Source of the DNA: Terriglobia bacterium
GTDB lineage: Bacteria > Acidobacteriota > Terriglobia > Acidiferrales > UBA7541
Assembly: GCA_020073375.1 (NCBI GenBank)
Contig: JAIQFG010000031.1
Location: 1-45,611 of the forward strand
Direction of reading: 5' to 3'
DNA: 45,611 nucleotides
Part shown: positions 32,784 through 41,041 of the stretch, piece by piece
How the letters are laid out: each line of letters begins with the position of its first letter
Numbering within the stretch: the stretch's first letter is position 1
Program-made: the position numbers and the translations under genes
The notes under the pieces: generated by a model
What the model was told of the DNA's origin: nothing
Database searches by the model: none
What the model saw: the letters and a program-made list of their open reading frames with translations, nothing else

Positions 32784-33866
32784 CTAAACCTCGTCCCAGA
32801 AACGTTCGCTCAGATATTTTGTGCCGGAATCCGGAAACACGGTCACGATCACGGCGCGTTTGCCGGGCGGCAGCGATGCGGCCACCTGAAAACATCCGTC
32901 CAGGGCGGCGGCCGCGCTCGGGCTCAGCAGTAAACCCTCTTCGCGAGCGGCCTGCTTCACCAGGCGATAGGCGCGCTCGGTGCTGACGGTCAGGTTCTCA
33001 TCGGCGAGCGCTGGGTCATAGATGGCCGGCACGATGGCCGTGGGCATGTGCTTCCAGCCCTCGAGGCCGTGAAACGGCGCGTCCGGCTGCAGGCTGATGC
33101 AGCGGATTGCGGGGTTCAGTTCCTTCAGCCGGCGAGTGGTGCCAACGAACGTGCCGCTGGTGCCCAGCCCGGCCACGAAATGCGTGACGAGCCCGGCGGT
33201 CTGCTCCCAGATTTCGTTGGCCGTGGTTTTGTAATGCGCGCGCCAGTTGGAATCGTTGCCGTACTGGTCGGGATAAAAATATTTTCCAGGCTCGGCGGCG
33301 ATGATTTCTCGCGCCCGCAGGATCGCTCCGTCGGAGCCCTCATCGCCAGGCGTAAACACGAGATCAGCGCCGAAGGCCGCCAGAATTTTCTTGCGCTCCT
33401 CGCTCGCGCTGGTCGGCAGGCACAGCTTTACGCGGTAGCCCAGCGCCGCGGCGATCATGGCGTAGGCGATGCCGGTGTTTCCGCTGGTGGCGTCCAGAAT
33501 GGTCTGCCCCGGCTTCAACTCCCCGGAGCGCTCGGCTTGCCGGATCATTTCCAGCGCGGGACGATCCTTCACCGAACCGCCCGGGTTCAGCCATTCCGCC
33601 TTGCCGTAGAACTCCACATTCGGGTAATCCGGGCCAATGCGCTCCAGGCGCAAAAGAGGCGTATTGCCAATGCAATCGAGCAGGGACTTGCCGAGCGCGC
33701 CCGTGCTTGGCGCTGGAGCCGTCCAGAGGGGATTCTTCGCCGTATGCAAGTTTTCTGGCCTTCCAACCCGTTTCTGAGGGGCGCTCAAAGCAATCTTCGA
33801 GTAACCCCATAACCGCCCGTTGAATAGATGCCGGACTGGTTCAGATGTATTCGCATAATTTAACAT
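32784..33866 (-). CDS. cysM: Cysteine synthase (CysM-type, PLP-dependent)
   Basis: The 360-residue fold-type II PLP enzyme has the Schiff-base Lys100 in GGSVKDRP, the substrate loop TSGNTG, and GLGTSGTF binding the phosphate of PLP. It makes cysteine from an activated serine and a sulfur donor; with a carrier, JAMM peptidase and MoeZ directly downstream, the donor is probably a protein thiocarboxylate rather than sulfide. The N-terminal 60 residues (before LLDCIGNTPLLRLE) are longer than usual and may be mis-started; a TTG near residue 40 with GGAAGG upstream is an alternative. Confidence 0.92.
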   Translation of the reverse strand: MLNYANTSEPVRHLFNGRLWGYSKIALSAPQKRVGRPENLHTAKNPLWTAPAPSTGALGKSLLDCIGNTPLLRLERIGPDYPNVEFYGKAEWLNPGGSVKDRPALEMIRQAERSGELKPGQTILDATSGNTGIAYAMIAAALGYRVKLCLPTSASEERKKILAAFGADLVFTPGDEGSDGAILRAREIIAAEPGKYFYPDQYGNDSNWRAHYKTTANEIWEQTAGLVTHFVAGLGTSGTFVGTTRRLKELNPAIRCISLQPDAPFHGLEGWKHMPTAIVPAIYDPALADENLTVSTERAYRLVKQAAREEGLLLSPSAAAALDGCFQVAASLPPGKRAVIVTVFPDSGTKYLSERFWDEV

Positions 33867-34055
33867 AACTTAGAGGATTTCATCCGGGCGCAGGCAGGAA
33901 AGTCTGCCCGGAGATCCTGTAAATCAGATCGGGGCGGCCTAGTACTGAATTCTGGTGTGCCGGCATATCCAGCTTCTTTTCTTCATTTTACAGATTTTAG
34001 ACGCACGCAGCTCCTCTTTTGGACTTTACACGCCCGCGCCCACTCCGTATCCTGA

Positions 34056-34505
34056 ATGACTATGTGGAATGTTGATGATCGATTTCCCGCCAAGTTGATG
34101 GAAGGGCTGCCGAACGCCGGCTTCATCGTGAGCAGCACGGGCGGGGTGACGCGCGTGGAAAAGTATGGCTGCGGCTCGGAATTCCGCCGCACTTCGGACG
34201 ATCACTACACCATGACCATCCTGCCGACGATTCTGATGAACGGCCAGTTCACGCGCCTGTGGGACGCCGGCTACCAGAAATTCCTGCTCACCGACGACGG
34301 CCGCAAATTTCCCGCCAATGCAGACATGCTCACGCGCATGCGGCGATTCAACGAGGAGTTGCGCACCGCGCTGGGCGTCCCCACGTATTACAACGAGGCC
34401 CTCGGCTCGACATCGCTGGTTTCGGTCTACGACCGCGTCAAGGGCCGCAAGGGCGACATTCCCGACCAGACCGTGGGAGTGAAAACGGAGAACGGCGGGC
34501 ATTAA
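34056..34505 (+). CDS. Hypothetical protein, 149 residues
   Basis: The compact soluble protein has no signal peptide or membrane helix. It contains GFIVSSTGGVTRVEKYGCGS, TILPTILMNGQFTRLWDAGY and the end RVKGRKGDIPDQTVGVKTE. I do not recognise a family. It is divergent from cysM (189 bp) and convergent with the glutaredoxin fusion (22 bp). The clean codon use and length support a real gene. Confidence 0.7.
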   Translation: MTMWNVDDRFPAKLMEGLPNAGFIVSSTGGVTRVEKYGCGSEFRRTSDDHYTMTILPTILMNGQFTRLWDAGYQKFLLTDDGRKFPANADMLTRMRRFNEELRTALGVPTYYNEALGSTSLVSVYDRVKGRKGDIPDQTVGVKTENGGH

Positions 34506-34527
34506 ACCTCTCTTGTAATAAAATAAT

Positions 34528-34980
34528 TTACAGCGATTGCGCGGCGGCATTGCGCAGCTGGCGGCGGAATTGGGCCAGGTCCACGCGATGCTTGGCGGCT
34601 TTTCGCACGCCCAGGAAAATTACGGGGACGTCGTAATCGTAGAGGGCGCGAAGATCGGGGTCCTCGTCGATATTAATTTCAGTGAGGCGCGCGTTGAATT
34701 CGGTCAGCAGCGGGGCGATTTGTGATTTTGCTTCCTCGCAGAGGGGGCAACCGGGGCGGGAATAGATGGTGACGTCGCGCGGGGCGGCGAGTTGCAGGCG
34801 GCCGGCCTCGGTGCGGACGTAGGTTTCTGGATTCGCCGCCGTCCGTAGCCAGCCTCGCTCGACCATCTGCCCAACTGTAGCGCGCGTTTCCGAGGGATCG
34901 CCCAACTGAACCAGTGTTAACGCGCGCGCGCCGGGGCGATCGAAGGCGGACAGAATTTTCCTGTCGAGTGAATCCAGCAT
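34528..34980 (-). CDS. Winged-helix plus glutaredoxin-like fusion protein
   Basis: The 150-residue protein has two parts. Residues 1-65 resemble a winged helix-turn-helix (LTLVQLGDPSETRATVGQMV, then ERGWLRTAANPETYVRTEAG). Residues 68-150 form a glutaredoxin/thioredoxin-fold domain with active site RPGCPLCEE (Cys78-Cys81), then LTEINIDEDPDLRALYDYD and the cis-Pro region VPVIFLG. The second half matches the DUF836 type. The combination could be a thiol-based redox sensor or a thiol reductase with a docking domain. It is alone, leftward, with a repeat-containing gap upstream. Confidence 0.8.
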   Translation of the reverse strand: MLDSLDRKILSAFDRPGARALTLVQLGDPSETRATVGQMVERGWLRTAANPETYVRTEAGRLQLAAPRDVTIYSRPGCPLCEEAKSQIAPLLTEFNARLTEINIDEDPDLRALYDYDVPVIFLGVRKAAKHRVDLAQFRRQLRNAAAQSL

Positions 34981-35040
34981 CGAAGCTACTTGTATCGTAT
35001 TTTCGGCGGGGACGGAAGATTCTTCGTGGGCGGGGTGGTT

Positions 35041-35127
35041 TTCTCTGTGCCCTCTGTGTTCTCGGTGTTGATGCTTTTAAAGACTTAACACAGAGGACGC
35101 GGAGAAAGGCCACAGAGAGCTCAGAGA
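35041..35127. repeat. Dispersed inverted repeat of the ctctgtg type
   Basis: TCTCTGTGCCCTCTGTGTTC on the left and an inverted counterpart (AACACAGAGGACGCGGAGAA, then CCACAGAGAG) on the right form a long imperfect palindrome in the divergent gap between the glutaredoxin fusion and the receiver gene. Confidence 0.7.
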
Positions 35128-35222
35128 ATAACGAAACGCCGGAATGGCGCTGTCGGGCTTGTGTTGCGGGGGTACGCGTGGTACATCCGAAGAGAGAACT
35201 TTTTGAAGAATGAAAGGTGTTC

Positions 35223-35585
35223 ATGGCCGATGCGATTGTTTTGATTGACGATCTTTTTTTTCAGGCGAAACTGCACGAGACGGCGAAACACACCGGTGTG
35301 ACGCTGGAAACGGTGACGACGGGGGAGCAACTGGTGAAATCGGCGGCCGCGAGTCCCGCCGCGCTGATCATCGTGGACCTGAATGCGCGGCAGGGAGCGA
35401 TGCAGGCCGTGGAACAACTTGGCAAGTCCGGCGAGCCGGGCAACCCGCGCAGGGTGATTGCCTTTCTATCCCATGTGCAAACGGACTTGGCGGAAAAGGC
35501 CCGCATGGCGGGATGCCAACAAGTGATGCCGCGATCGATGTTCACGCAAAACCTGGCCGCAATTTTACGCGGAGCGAAATCGTGA
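35223..35585 (+). CDS. Degenerate response-regulator receiver-like protein
   Basis: The 120-residue CheY-like fold is recognisable: acidic pair in VLIDDLFF, the central beta strand ALIIVDLNARQG with the phospho-acceptor-position Asp, and a Ser where the conserved Thr/Ser sits (IAFLSHV). The usual Lys is replaced by Arg (VMPRSMF), so phosphorylation or signalling is probably altered. AAGGTG precedes the ATG at 35223. Its stop overlaps the GTG start of the next gene (GTGA), so the two are coupled. Confidence 0.7.
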   Translation: MADAIVLIDDLFFQAKLHETAKHTGVTLETVTTGEQLVKSAAASPAALIIVDLNARQGAMQAVEQLGKSGEPGNPRRVIAFLSHVQTDLAEKARMAGCQQVMPRSMFTQNLAAILRGAKS

Positions 35586-36541
35586 TTTTCCGGAACGCGC
35601 TGCGCGATCCGGCAAGGCGGGCAAGACATATTCGCGCGCTGTCGTTCTGCATCCTTGCAGGAATGTCTCTGGCGGAGCGGGCCAGCGCGCAGCAAACTGC
35701 CGCGGAGGCGCCGGCCGCGGCGCTCAGCAGCGCGCTATCGGCTGCGTGCAAGCAGGATTCGGCGACGTTCGCGGATTCGCTGACTTCGGACAATGCCGCG
35801 GCCTACCGCACACTGCCCGGGCCGCAGCGCACCGCCCTGATGAAGCGGTTCGTGCTGCTCGATGAGCCCGGGCGCACTCTGCTTTCGACAAGCGCTGCCG
35901 GCCGCACGGTAGTGCGTTGCGAGACTCCCGGCTTCACGACGGAGATGCGGTTCGGCGAAACGCGCTTGCGCGAAAATCTTGCGTTCGTCCCGATTGAGAT
36001 CCCGCTTCCCGGCGAATCCCCCAGGTCCATCACGTTCGGCCTGGTGCGCGAAAGTGGAAACTGGAAACTGCTTTCGGTCGGATTAATCCTGCTCGATATA
36101 CCCTCGATGGCCAAACAATGGGAGCAGGCCGATCTGGATGAGCGCGAGGACAACGCCATCGCCAATTTGCGCGCGGTGGCCGCCGCACTGGAAACTTACC
36201 GCCGCGCTTATGGCGACTGGCCGGAATCGCTCGCGCTGCTGGGGCCGGCGCCCCCGGGCGGAGTTTCTCCGCAAGCCGCTGGGCTGATCGATGCCGATCT
36301 GGCCGGAGGCAGCAAGGGCGGGTACGCCATCCGGTACAGCCTCGTGCCGGCCGGCGGCAATGCGGCGGCGGGCGCAGTAAGCAAACCGGAAACATTCGTC
36401 CTGGCGGCCTCGCCGGGCGAATACGGAAAGTCCGGGCGGCGGTCTTTTTTTCTGGATTCCGCCGGAATCCTGCATGGCGTCGACAAGCAAGGCGGGCTGG
36501 CGAACTCCACCGATCCTCGAATCAGCCCCGCGGAGCAATAA
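35582..36541 (+). CDS. Exported protein with C-terminal pilin-like domain
   Basis: The 319-residue protein has a signal peptide (IRALSFCILAGMSLAERASA-Q), a central beta-rich domain (about 40-170) and a C-terminal domain (about 190-310) resembling the globular head of type IV pilin-like proteins: EDNAIANLRAVAAALETYRR, then GDWPESLALLGPAPPGG and SKGGYAIRYSLVPAGG. The usual hydrophobic prepilin helix is missing, so it should be periplasmic rather than polymerised. The start is GTG, overlapping the upstream receiver-like stop. Confidence 0.72.
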   Translation: MIFRNALRDPARRARHIRALSFCILAGMSLAERASAQQTAAEAPAAALSSALSAACKQDSATFADSLTSDNAAAYRTLPGPQRTALMKRFVLLDEPGRTLLSTSAAGRTVVRCETPGFTTEMRFGETRLRENLAFVPIEIPLPGESPRSITFGLVRESGNWKLLSVGLILLDIPSMAKQWEQADLDEREDNAIANLRAVAAALETYRRAYGDWPESLALLGPAPPGGVSPQAAGLIDADLAGGSKGGYAIRYSLVPAGGNAAAGAVSKPETFVLAASPGEYGKSGRRSFFLDSAGILHGVDKQGGLANSTDPRISPAEQ

Positions 36542-36676
36542 TCCCGCCCCCGGTGCGCTTGCATCACACATAGATTAGTTTCTTCTTGCCAGTCGCCCCG
36601 GCGTAGTGGAAGATCAAGTTCTCCCCTTCCGCGGTACAAATTCACAACTGCGCACGGATGCGTTGGTAGCGCCATC

Positions 36677-37273
36677 ATGTCCAATTTTGCAGACAAGTCC
36701 CCGGCGATTTGGCCGGGACCTGCTTCCAGGGAATCGAGCGAAAACGCAGGGCCGGAGCGCAGGCTCGCGCAACGGTTTCCGTTTACCGCAGCGGCCGAGG
36801 TCGTGGACCTGAAGTCCAAGGCGCGCGTGACCGGACGAAGCAGCGATCTGGGACTGGGCGGATGCTACGTAGATACGCTGGCTCCGTTTGCGGTGGGCGC
36901 GGCGGTGCAAATTCGGCTGGCGCACGGAATGCGAGAAATCGAGGCTGCGGGAGTGGTGACCTACGCGCTGGTGTCGATGGGCATGGGGCTGTCGTTTACT
37001 GAAATCAAGCCGGAGCACCAGTCCGTGCTGAAGGGATGGATTGCCGAACTCAGCGGCGAAACGGCGGCGGTCTCCGAGGAACCTTTGACGGACGTGGAGC
37101 TGGAACCGCATGGGGCGGCGCCGCGACAACTCGATTCCCCGCTGGAAGAGGGCTCGGCGGCTACCGCTGGGGGCAACCGCCAGGTCTTGAACGAACTGAT
37201 CAATCTGATGGTCCGCAAGAGGCTGATTACCGAGGGAGAAGCCGCGGTGCTCTTGCGGCAGATGTACCGCTGA
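36677..37273 (+). CDS. PilZ domain protein with C-terminal SHOCT-like helix pair
   Basis: The 198-residue protein has the c-di-GMP-binding RRLAQR (RRxxxR) near residue 28 and SDLGLGGCYVDT, a variant of DxSxxGxxV, so PilZ binding is likely but with Leu in place of Ser. The C-terminal 30 residues (LNELINLMVRKRLITEGEAA) resemble a SHOCT motif. The linker between (about 125-165) is acidic and low complexity. It is the second PilZ gene in the window and lies downstream of the receiver/pilin-like pair. Confidence 0.85.
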   Translation: MSNFADKSPAIWPGPASRESSENAGPERRLAQRFPFTAAAEVVDLKSKARVTGRSSDLGLGGCYVDTLAPFAVGAAVQIRLAHGMREIEAAGVVTYALVSMGMGLSFTEIKPEHQSVLKGWIAELSGETAAVSEEPLTDVELEPHGAAPRQLDSPLEEGSAATAGGNRQVLNELINLMVRKRLITEGEAAVLLRQMYR

Positions 37274-37494
37274 TTGCGCGTTGTGAGGATGAACTCCGCC
37301 GCCTTGAAATTTTCCCGCCCCATTGTTTCCGCCGCGATCACCTGAATTTGTGTGTCCTAAGTCCCTCCGGGACTTGCTGAGAAATGAATAAAGAATTTTT
37401 TCGCCGCATCGCACAGGTTCCCGGCACAGCGATTCCTATTCTTCCCACGAAATCAAAGTTACGTCCTAGCACGGACGCCGAATTTGGCGATAAG

Positions 37495-38643
37495 ATGGCG
37501 AGCCGGCAAATGAGTCCTCCCCTTCATCGCAGGCGTTTGAAATTTGCATGGATCACGCCGCTGGTGTGCCTGGCGACGTTGCACGGTGCGGCTTCGTCCG
37601 CGGCGGCCGGGATTCCGGGTGCGGCGGCACCGGCTCCGCAGCAACAGCAAAATTCCGGAACGGATTCGCCGCTGCCTGTGTTTGAATTGCACAGCGGATT
37701 CTGGGTCAATCTCCATCATTTTCTCTATTTGCAGGCGCGATTGACCGCGGGCCATCCATCTTCGTCGGACAACGGGCGCGGGCAGGCGCCTCCCAGTGAG
37801 CCTCCCGCCTCTCTGCTGAATTTTCCCGAAAAAGAAATTCAGGCCTGGCAGGAGGCCGTCGCTTTTTACGCCAAGGACCTGGCCAAGCGCGACCTGCTGC
37901 TGAACGGGGACATGGAAAACATTAACAACAGCCTGGCCGACATGGAAACCTGTCCGGACCTGGTTGGCGGCAGTTCCCCCTCGTGTAAATCCGGCTTGCG
38001 GCCGGATCTGATCGAAGCCCTGGAGCGCGCCGCGCCCGTGTACCGCGCGCACTGGTGGCCCGCGCAGGACCGTGAAAACCGCGAATGGATCGCGCAGGTG
38101 GCGCCGATGGTGCGGCAAATGGGCGTGGAATTATCCGGGCAGCTTGCGGATATTTATCAGAGGCCGTGGCCGTCAAACCGGCTGCGAGTGGACGTGGTGT
38201 GGTATGGGGGCCCATTCGGGGCGTACACGTCACTGAATCCGACGCACGTCACCATCTCAAGCCATGACGCGCGCAACCGCGGGGTTTATGGGTTTGAAGT
38301 TTTGTTTCACGAATCCTCGCACGCACTTGCCGGGGCGGTGATGCAAGCCATCGCCAAGGAGTTTCGCGACCGGGACAAGCCGATCCCGCGCGATCTCTGG
38401 CATGCCCTGCTGTTTTACACCACAGGGGAGATTGTGCGGCGCGACGTGTTGTACGGAAATATGCCGCTGGCCGAATCGCAGGTGGCAGGTTCCGCGCCGT
38501 ATCAGACCTATGCCACGCGGTTCGGGCTGTATTCCGGGTCGTGGGTGCGCTTTCGCGGGCTACTGGATTTGTACTGGATGCCGTACCTGGACGGCAGGGT
38601 GTCGTTCGAGACGGCCATCGCGCGGCTGGCGGCAGCGGAGTAG
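37495..38643 (+). CDS. Exported putative zinc metallopeptidase (HExxH)
   Basis: The 382-residue protein has a signal peptide (FAWITPLVCLATLHGAAS), a Pro/Gln-rich linker, and a C-terminal domain with HESSH (in EVLFHESSHALAGAV), matching the HExxH zinc motif of gluzincin-like peptidases. The third ligand is not certain. Nothing else identifies the family. The start is uncertain: an in-frame ATG at 37384 adds 37 residues without signal character, and 37510 is also possible. The gene is followed by a palindromic repeat, so it probably ends a transcription unit. Confidence 0.72.
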   Translation: MASRQMSPPLHRRRLKFAWITPLVCLATLHGAASSAAAGIPGAAAPAPQQQQNSGTDSPLPVFELHSGFWVNLHHFLYLQARLTAGHPSSSDNGRGQAPPSEPPASLLNFPEKEIQAWQEAVAFYAKDLAKRDLLLNGDMENINNSLADMETCPDLVGGSSPSCKSGLRPDLIEALERAAPVYRAHWWPAQDRENREWIAQVAPMVRQMGVELSGQLADIYQRPWPSNRLRVDVVWYGGPFGAYTSLNPTHVTISSHDARNRGVYGFEVLFHESSHALAGAVMQAIAKEFRDRDKPIPRDLWHALLFYTTGEIVRRDVLYGNMPLAESQVAGSAPYQTYATRFGLYSGSWVRFRGLLDLYWMPYLDGRVSFETAIARLAAAE

Positions 38644-38644
38644 T

Positions 38645-38727
38645 TGTAGGCCAGACACTCTTGTCTGTCCGGTTTTGTGCGCGCGAACGCAAATCTAAAC
38701 CGGACAGACAAGAGTGTCTGGCCTACA
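38645..38727. repeat. Composite palindromic repeat (ccagacactcttgtctg arm)
   Basis: Perfect 31-nt inverted arms (38645-38675 and 38697-38727), each internally hairpin-forming (CAGACA-CTCT-TGTCTG), surround a 21-nt spacer. The inner ends GGTTT/AAACC and a spacer core CGCGCGAA are shared with the element at 40915-40998 although the outer arms differ. Confidence 0.92.
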
Positions 38728-38801
38728 AAAACGACCGTAATTGTCGGGCGAGGCGGAGTATGCTAATCTTGCTTCCTCGATAGCGCGGAGCCTCGATCTC
38801 G

Positions 38802-38828
38802 GGTGTGGGCTCTACTTGGAGCCCGCCG
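38802..38828. repeat. Dispersed 27-nt hairpin repeat (copy 2, inverted)
   Basis: Reverse complement of the 28674-28700 copy with one mismatch; core GGGCTC-N5-GGAGCCC is self-complementary. The 350-bp gap 38644-38993 holds this, the composite palindrome and the leader of the next gene, but no gene of its own. Confidence 0.75.
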
Positions 38829-38993
38829 GAATCGAGACGTGAAATCCGCCGCGATGTTCCTCTCTGTGTGACGCGGGTGTGGGCCGGTTTTCCTGTGACT
38901 CCAGCGTACCTGGCAGGCTAGCAGGCCGGAGTGACTCCACTGCAGCCCGCAGTGTCCGGAGACTCATCGAACTGGGAGAACGAGCCAAAGGAA

Positions 38994-39857
38994 ATGCCGA
39001 CGAAACCTGCAACAGGAAAATCCCTCGACATTAAGCTGGCGCATTCGCCGGATTCCGACGACGCCTTCATGTTCTACGGACTTGCGACACAGAAGGTTCG
39101 CACGCCGGGGCTGAAATTTTCCCACGTCCTGGCGGACATCGAGACGCTGAATCAGGCCGCCATGCAGGAAATCTACGATGTGACGGCGCTGAGCTTCGCG
39201 GCTTATCCCTATTTGCGCGACAAATATGATTTGCTCGATTGCGGCGCCAGCTTTGGCGAGGGCTACGGGCCCATCGTGGTTTCGCAGCACCCGCTGAAGC
39301 GCGAGGACCTGGCCAAGTGCAGGATCGGCGTTCCGGGGCTGCGCACGTCCGCATATCTGACGTTGAAGCTTTACGAGCCGCGCGTCGAGCCCGTGGTCAT
39401 GGGCTTCGATCACATTCTGGACGCGGTGAAAAATTCCGTGGTGGATGCGGGCCTGCTGATTCACGAAGGCCAGCTGTTTTTCTCGCAGATGGGCATGCAT
39501 AAGGTAGTCGACCTGGGACAGTGGTGGCTGGAGCAGACCGGGCTGCCGCTGCCCTTGGGCGGCAACGGCGTGCGCAAGGCGCTCGGGCGAAACGTGGGAT
39601 TGCAGATCGGCCGCGCCATTCACGAAAGCGTTTCCTACGCACTCGATCATCGCGAAGCCGCGGTGAATTACGCCATGCAATTCGCGCGCGACATGGATAC
39701 GGACCTGGCCGACAAATTCATCGGCATGTACGTCAACAACTGGACGCTGGGATACGGCGAGAGCGGGCGCAAGGCCGTGCGCGAGTTTCTGAAGCGCGGC
39801 GTGGATGCGGGGTTGATTCCCGGCCCGGCCGATGCCGTGTTTCTGGTCGACGAGTAA
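38994..39857 (+). CDS. mqnD: MqnD-like 1,4-dihydroxy-6-naphthoate synthase
   Basis: The 287-residue periplasmic-binding-protein-like enzyme has IKLAHSPDSDDAFMFYGL, the family block VTALSFAAYPYLRDKYDLLD, then GYGPIVVSQHPL and a C-terminal YVNNWTLGYGESGRKAV. These match MqnD, which cleaves cyclic de-hypoxanthine futalosine in the futalosine route to menaquinone; the related MqnA is the main alternative. The ATG at 38994 follows AAGGAA at very short spacing; an upstream GTG at 38931 adds 21 residues. No other mqn gene is nearby. Menaquinone fits the respiratory genes elsewhere in the window. Confidence 0.85.
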   Translation: MPTKPATGKSLDIKLAHSPDSDDAFMFYGLATQKVRTPGLKFSHVLADIETLNQAAMQEIYDVTALSFAAYPYLRDKYDLLDCGASFGEGYGPIVVSQHPLKREDLAKCRIGVPGLRTSAYLTLKLYEPRVEPVVMGFDHILDAVKNSVVDAGLLIHEGQLFFSQMGMHKVVDLGQWWLEQTGLPLPLGGNGVRKALGRNVGLQIGRAIHESVSYALDHREAAVNYAMQFARDMDTDLADKFIGMYVNNWTLGYGESGRKAVREFLKRGVDAGLIPGPADAVFLVDE

Positions 39858-40010
39858 TAATCATCAAGAGATGTTCCTTCCCTGTTTCCGCAAGACATCC
39901 AACGATTCGGTTATCGCGGAGCTTGCCTTGACGCGCCCCGCCTTGACGCGATTTGTCCGTTCGCATAAAGTCCAAATGACTTCCAGGAACAGGGCCCGGA
40001 CACTGTGACC

Positions 40011-40862
40011 ATGCAACGCGTTCTTTCCACGTATCTTTTTGTGAATCGCAAGCTGACGGCGGACCTTGTGAAAGAGGCCGCGGGCGCGGGAGTTTCGGCC
40101 ATCGAGCTGTTTTGCTCGCGCGGGCATTTCGATTACCGCTCGGGCGAAATGGCGCGCGAACTCGGATCGTGGCTGGCGGGAAATAATCTTACGCTGCATT
40201 CGATTCATGCGCCTACCATGCGCGATTTCCACACTTCGCGGGAAAGCGGCGCGCCGCTTTCGATTTCCGACCCCGAGCGGCTGCGTCGGCAGGAAGCGGT
40301 GGACGAAATCAAGCGCGCGCTGGACCTGGTGGATCAGGTTCCGTTTCAATACTGCGTGCAGCACGTGGCGAGGCTGCGCGACGTGGCGGATGAACGCCGC
40401 TGGGACGCAACGTTCAGCTCGCTGGAACATCTCTCGCTGTTCGCACGGCACAGGGGCGTCACCATGGCATTGGAAAATACGCCGGGCGAAATGGGCACGC
40501 CCGAGAATCTGAAACATTTTCTGAACCGCACACGCCTTTCCAGCGTGAGGCTGTGCTTTGACACCGGGCACGCGCATCTGGAGGGCGACGTGATGCCCGG
40601 CCTTGAGACCGCGCGCGACCTGGTGGCCACCACGCACATTCACGACAATCGCGGCGAGCGCGACGACCATTTGTTGCCCTACGAAGGGACCATCGACTGG
40701 GACGCCGTGCTGCCGGCGCTGCCGAAGGGGACGCCGATTGTGCTCGAACTGAAAGAGCCGCAGGTGGCGGCCGGTTCTTCCGACGTGCAGGCGTTTGCGG
40801 AGACGTTAAAGGGCGCGCGCGTGGTGTTCGATAAATTCGAGCAAGCGCTGGCGAAGGGCTGA
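40011..40862 (+). CDS. Sugar phosphate isomerase/epimerase-like TIM barrel protein
   Basis: The 283-residue protein belongs to the xylose isomerase-like/AP endonuclease 2 superfamily. Metal-site elements are visible: ALENTPGEMG (Glu), VRLCFDTGHAHLEGD (Asp/His), THIHDNRGERDDH (His/Asp) and the final IVLELKEPQ (Glu). The substrate is unknown; members act on keto sugars and inositols. ATG 40011 is two codons after a possible GTG at 40005. It follows MqnD by 153 bp on the same strand. Confidence 0.87.
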   Translation: MQRVLSTYLFVNRKLTADLVKEAAGAGVSAIELFCSRGHFDYRSGEMARELGSWLAGNNLTLHSIHAPTMRDFHTSRESGAPLSISDPERLRRQEAVDEIKRALDLVDQVPFQYCVQHVARLRDVADERRWDATFSSLEHLSLFARHRGVTMALENTPGEMGTPENLKHFLNRTRLSSVRLCFDTGHAHLEGDVMPGLETARDLVATTHIHDNRGERDDHLLPYEGTIDWDAVLPALPKGTPIVLELKEPQVAAGSSDVQAFAETLKGARVVFDKFEQALAKG

Positions 40863-40914
40863 TGCTCGTGCGGAACGTGCGCCAGTGCATTTGTTGCCCG
40901 TGGGGAAGAAGGCC

Positions 40915-40998
40915 TTGGTAGGACAGGCTTCAGCCTGTCGGGTTTGGATCTTGCACGCGCGAAATTCTAAACCGACAGGCTGAAGCCTGTCCTACCAA
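40915..40998. repeat. Composite palindromic repeat (gacaggcttcagcctgtc arm)
   Basis: Inverted arms of about 30 nt (40915-40945 and 40969-40998), each with GACAGGCTTCAGCCTGTC self-complementary, surround a 23-nt spacer containing CGCGCGAA. The inner ends GGTTT/AAACC match the element at 38645-38727. Confidence 0.9.
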
Positions 40999-41041
40999 AC
41001 CATCGCCCATCGCCTAAGTTTGGGGGAATCTCACAATTTCC

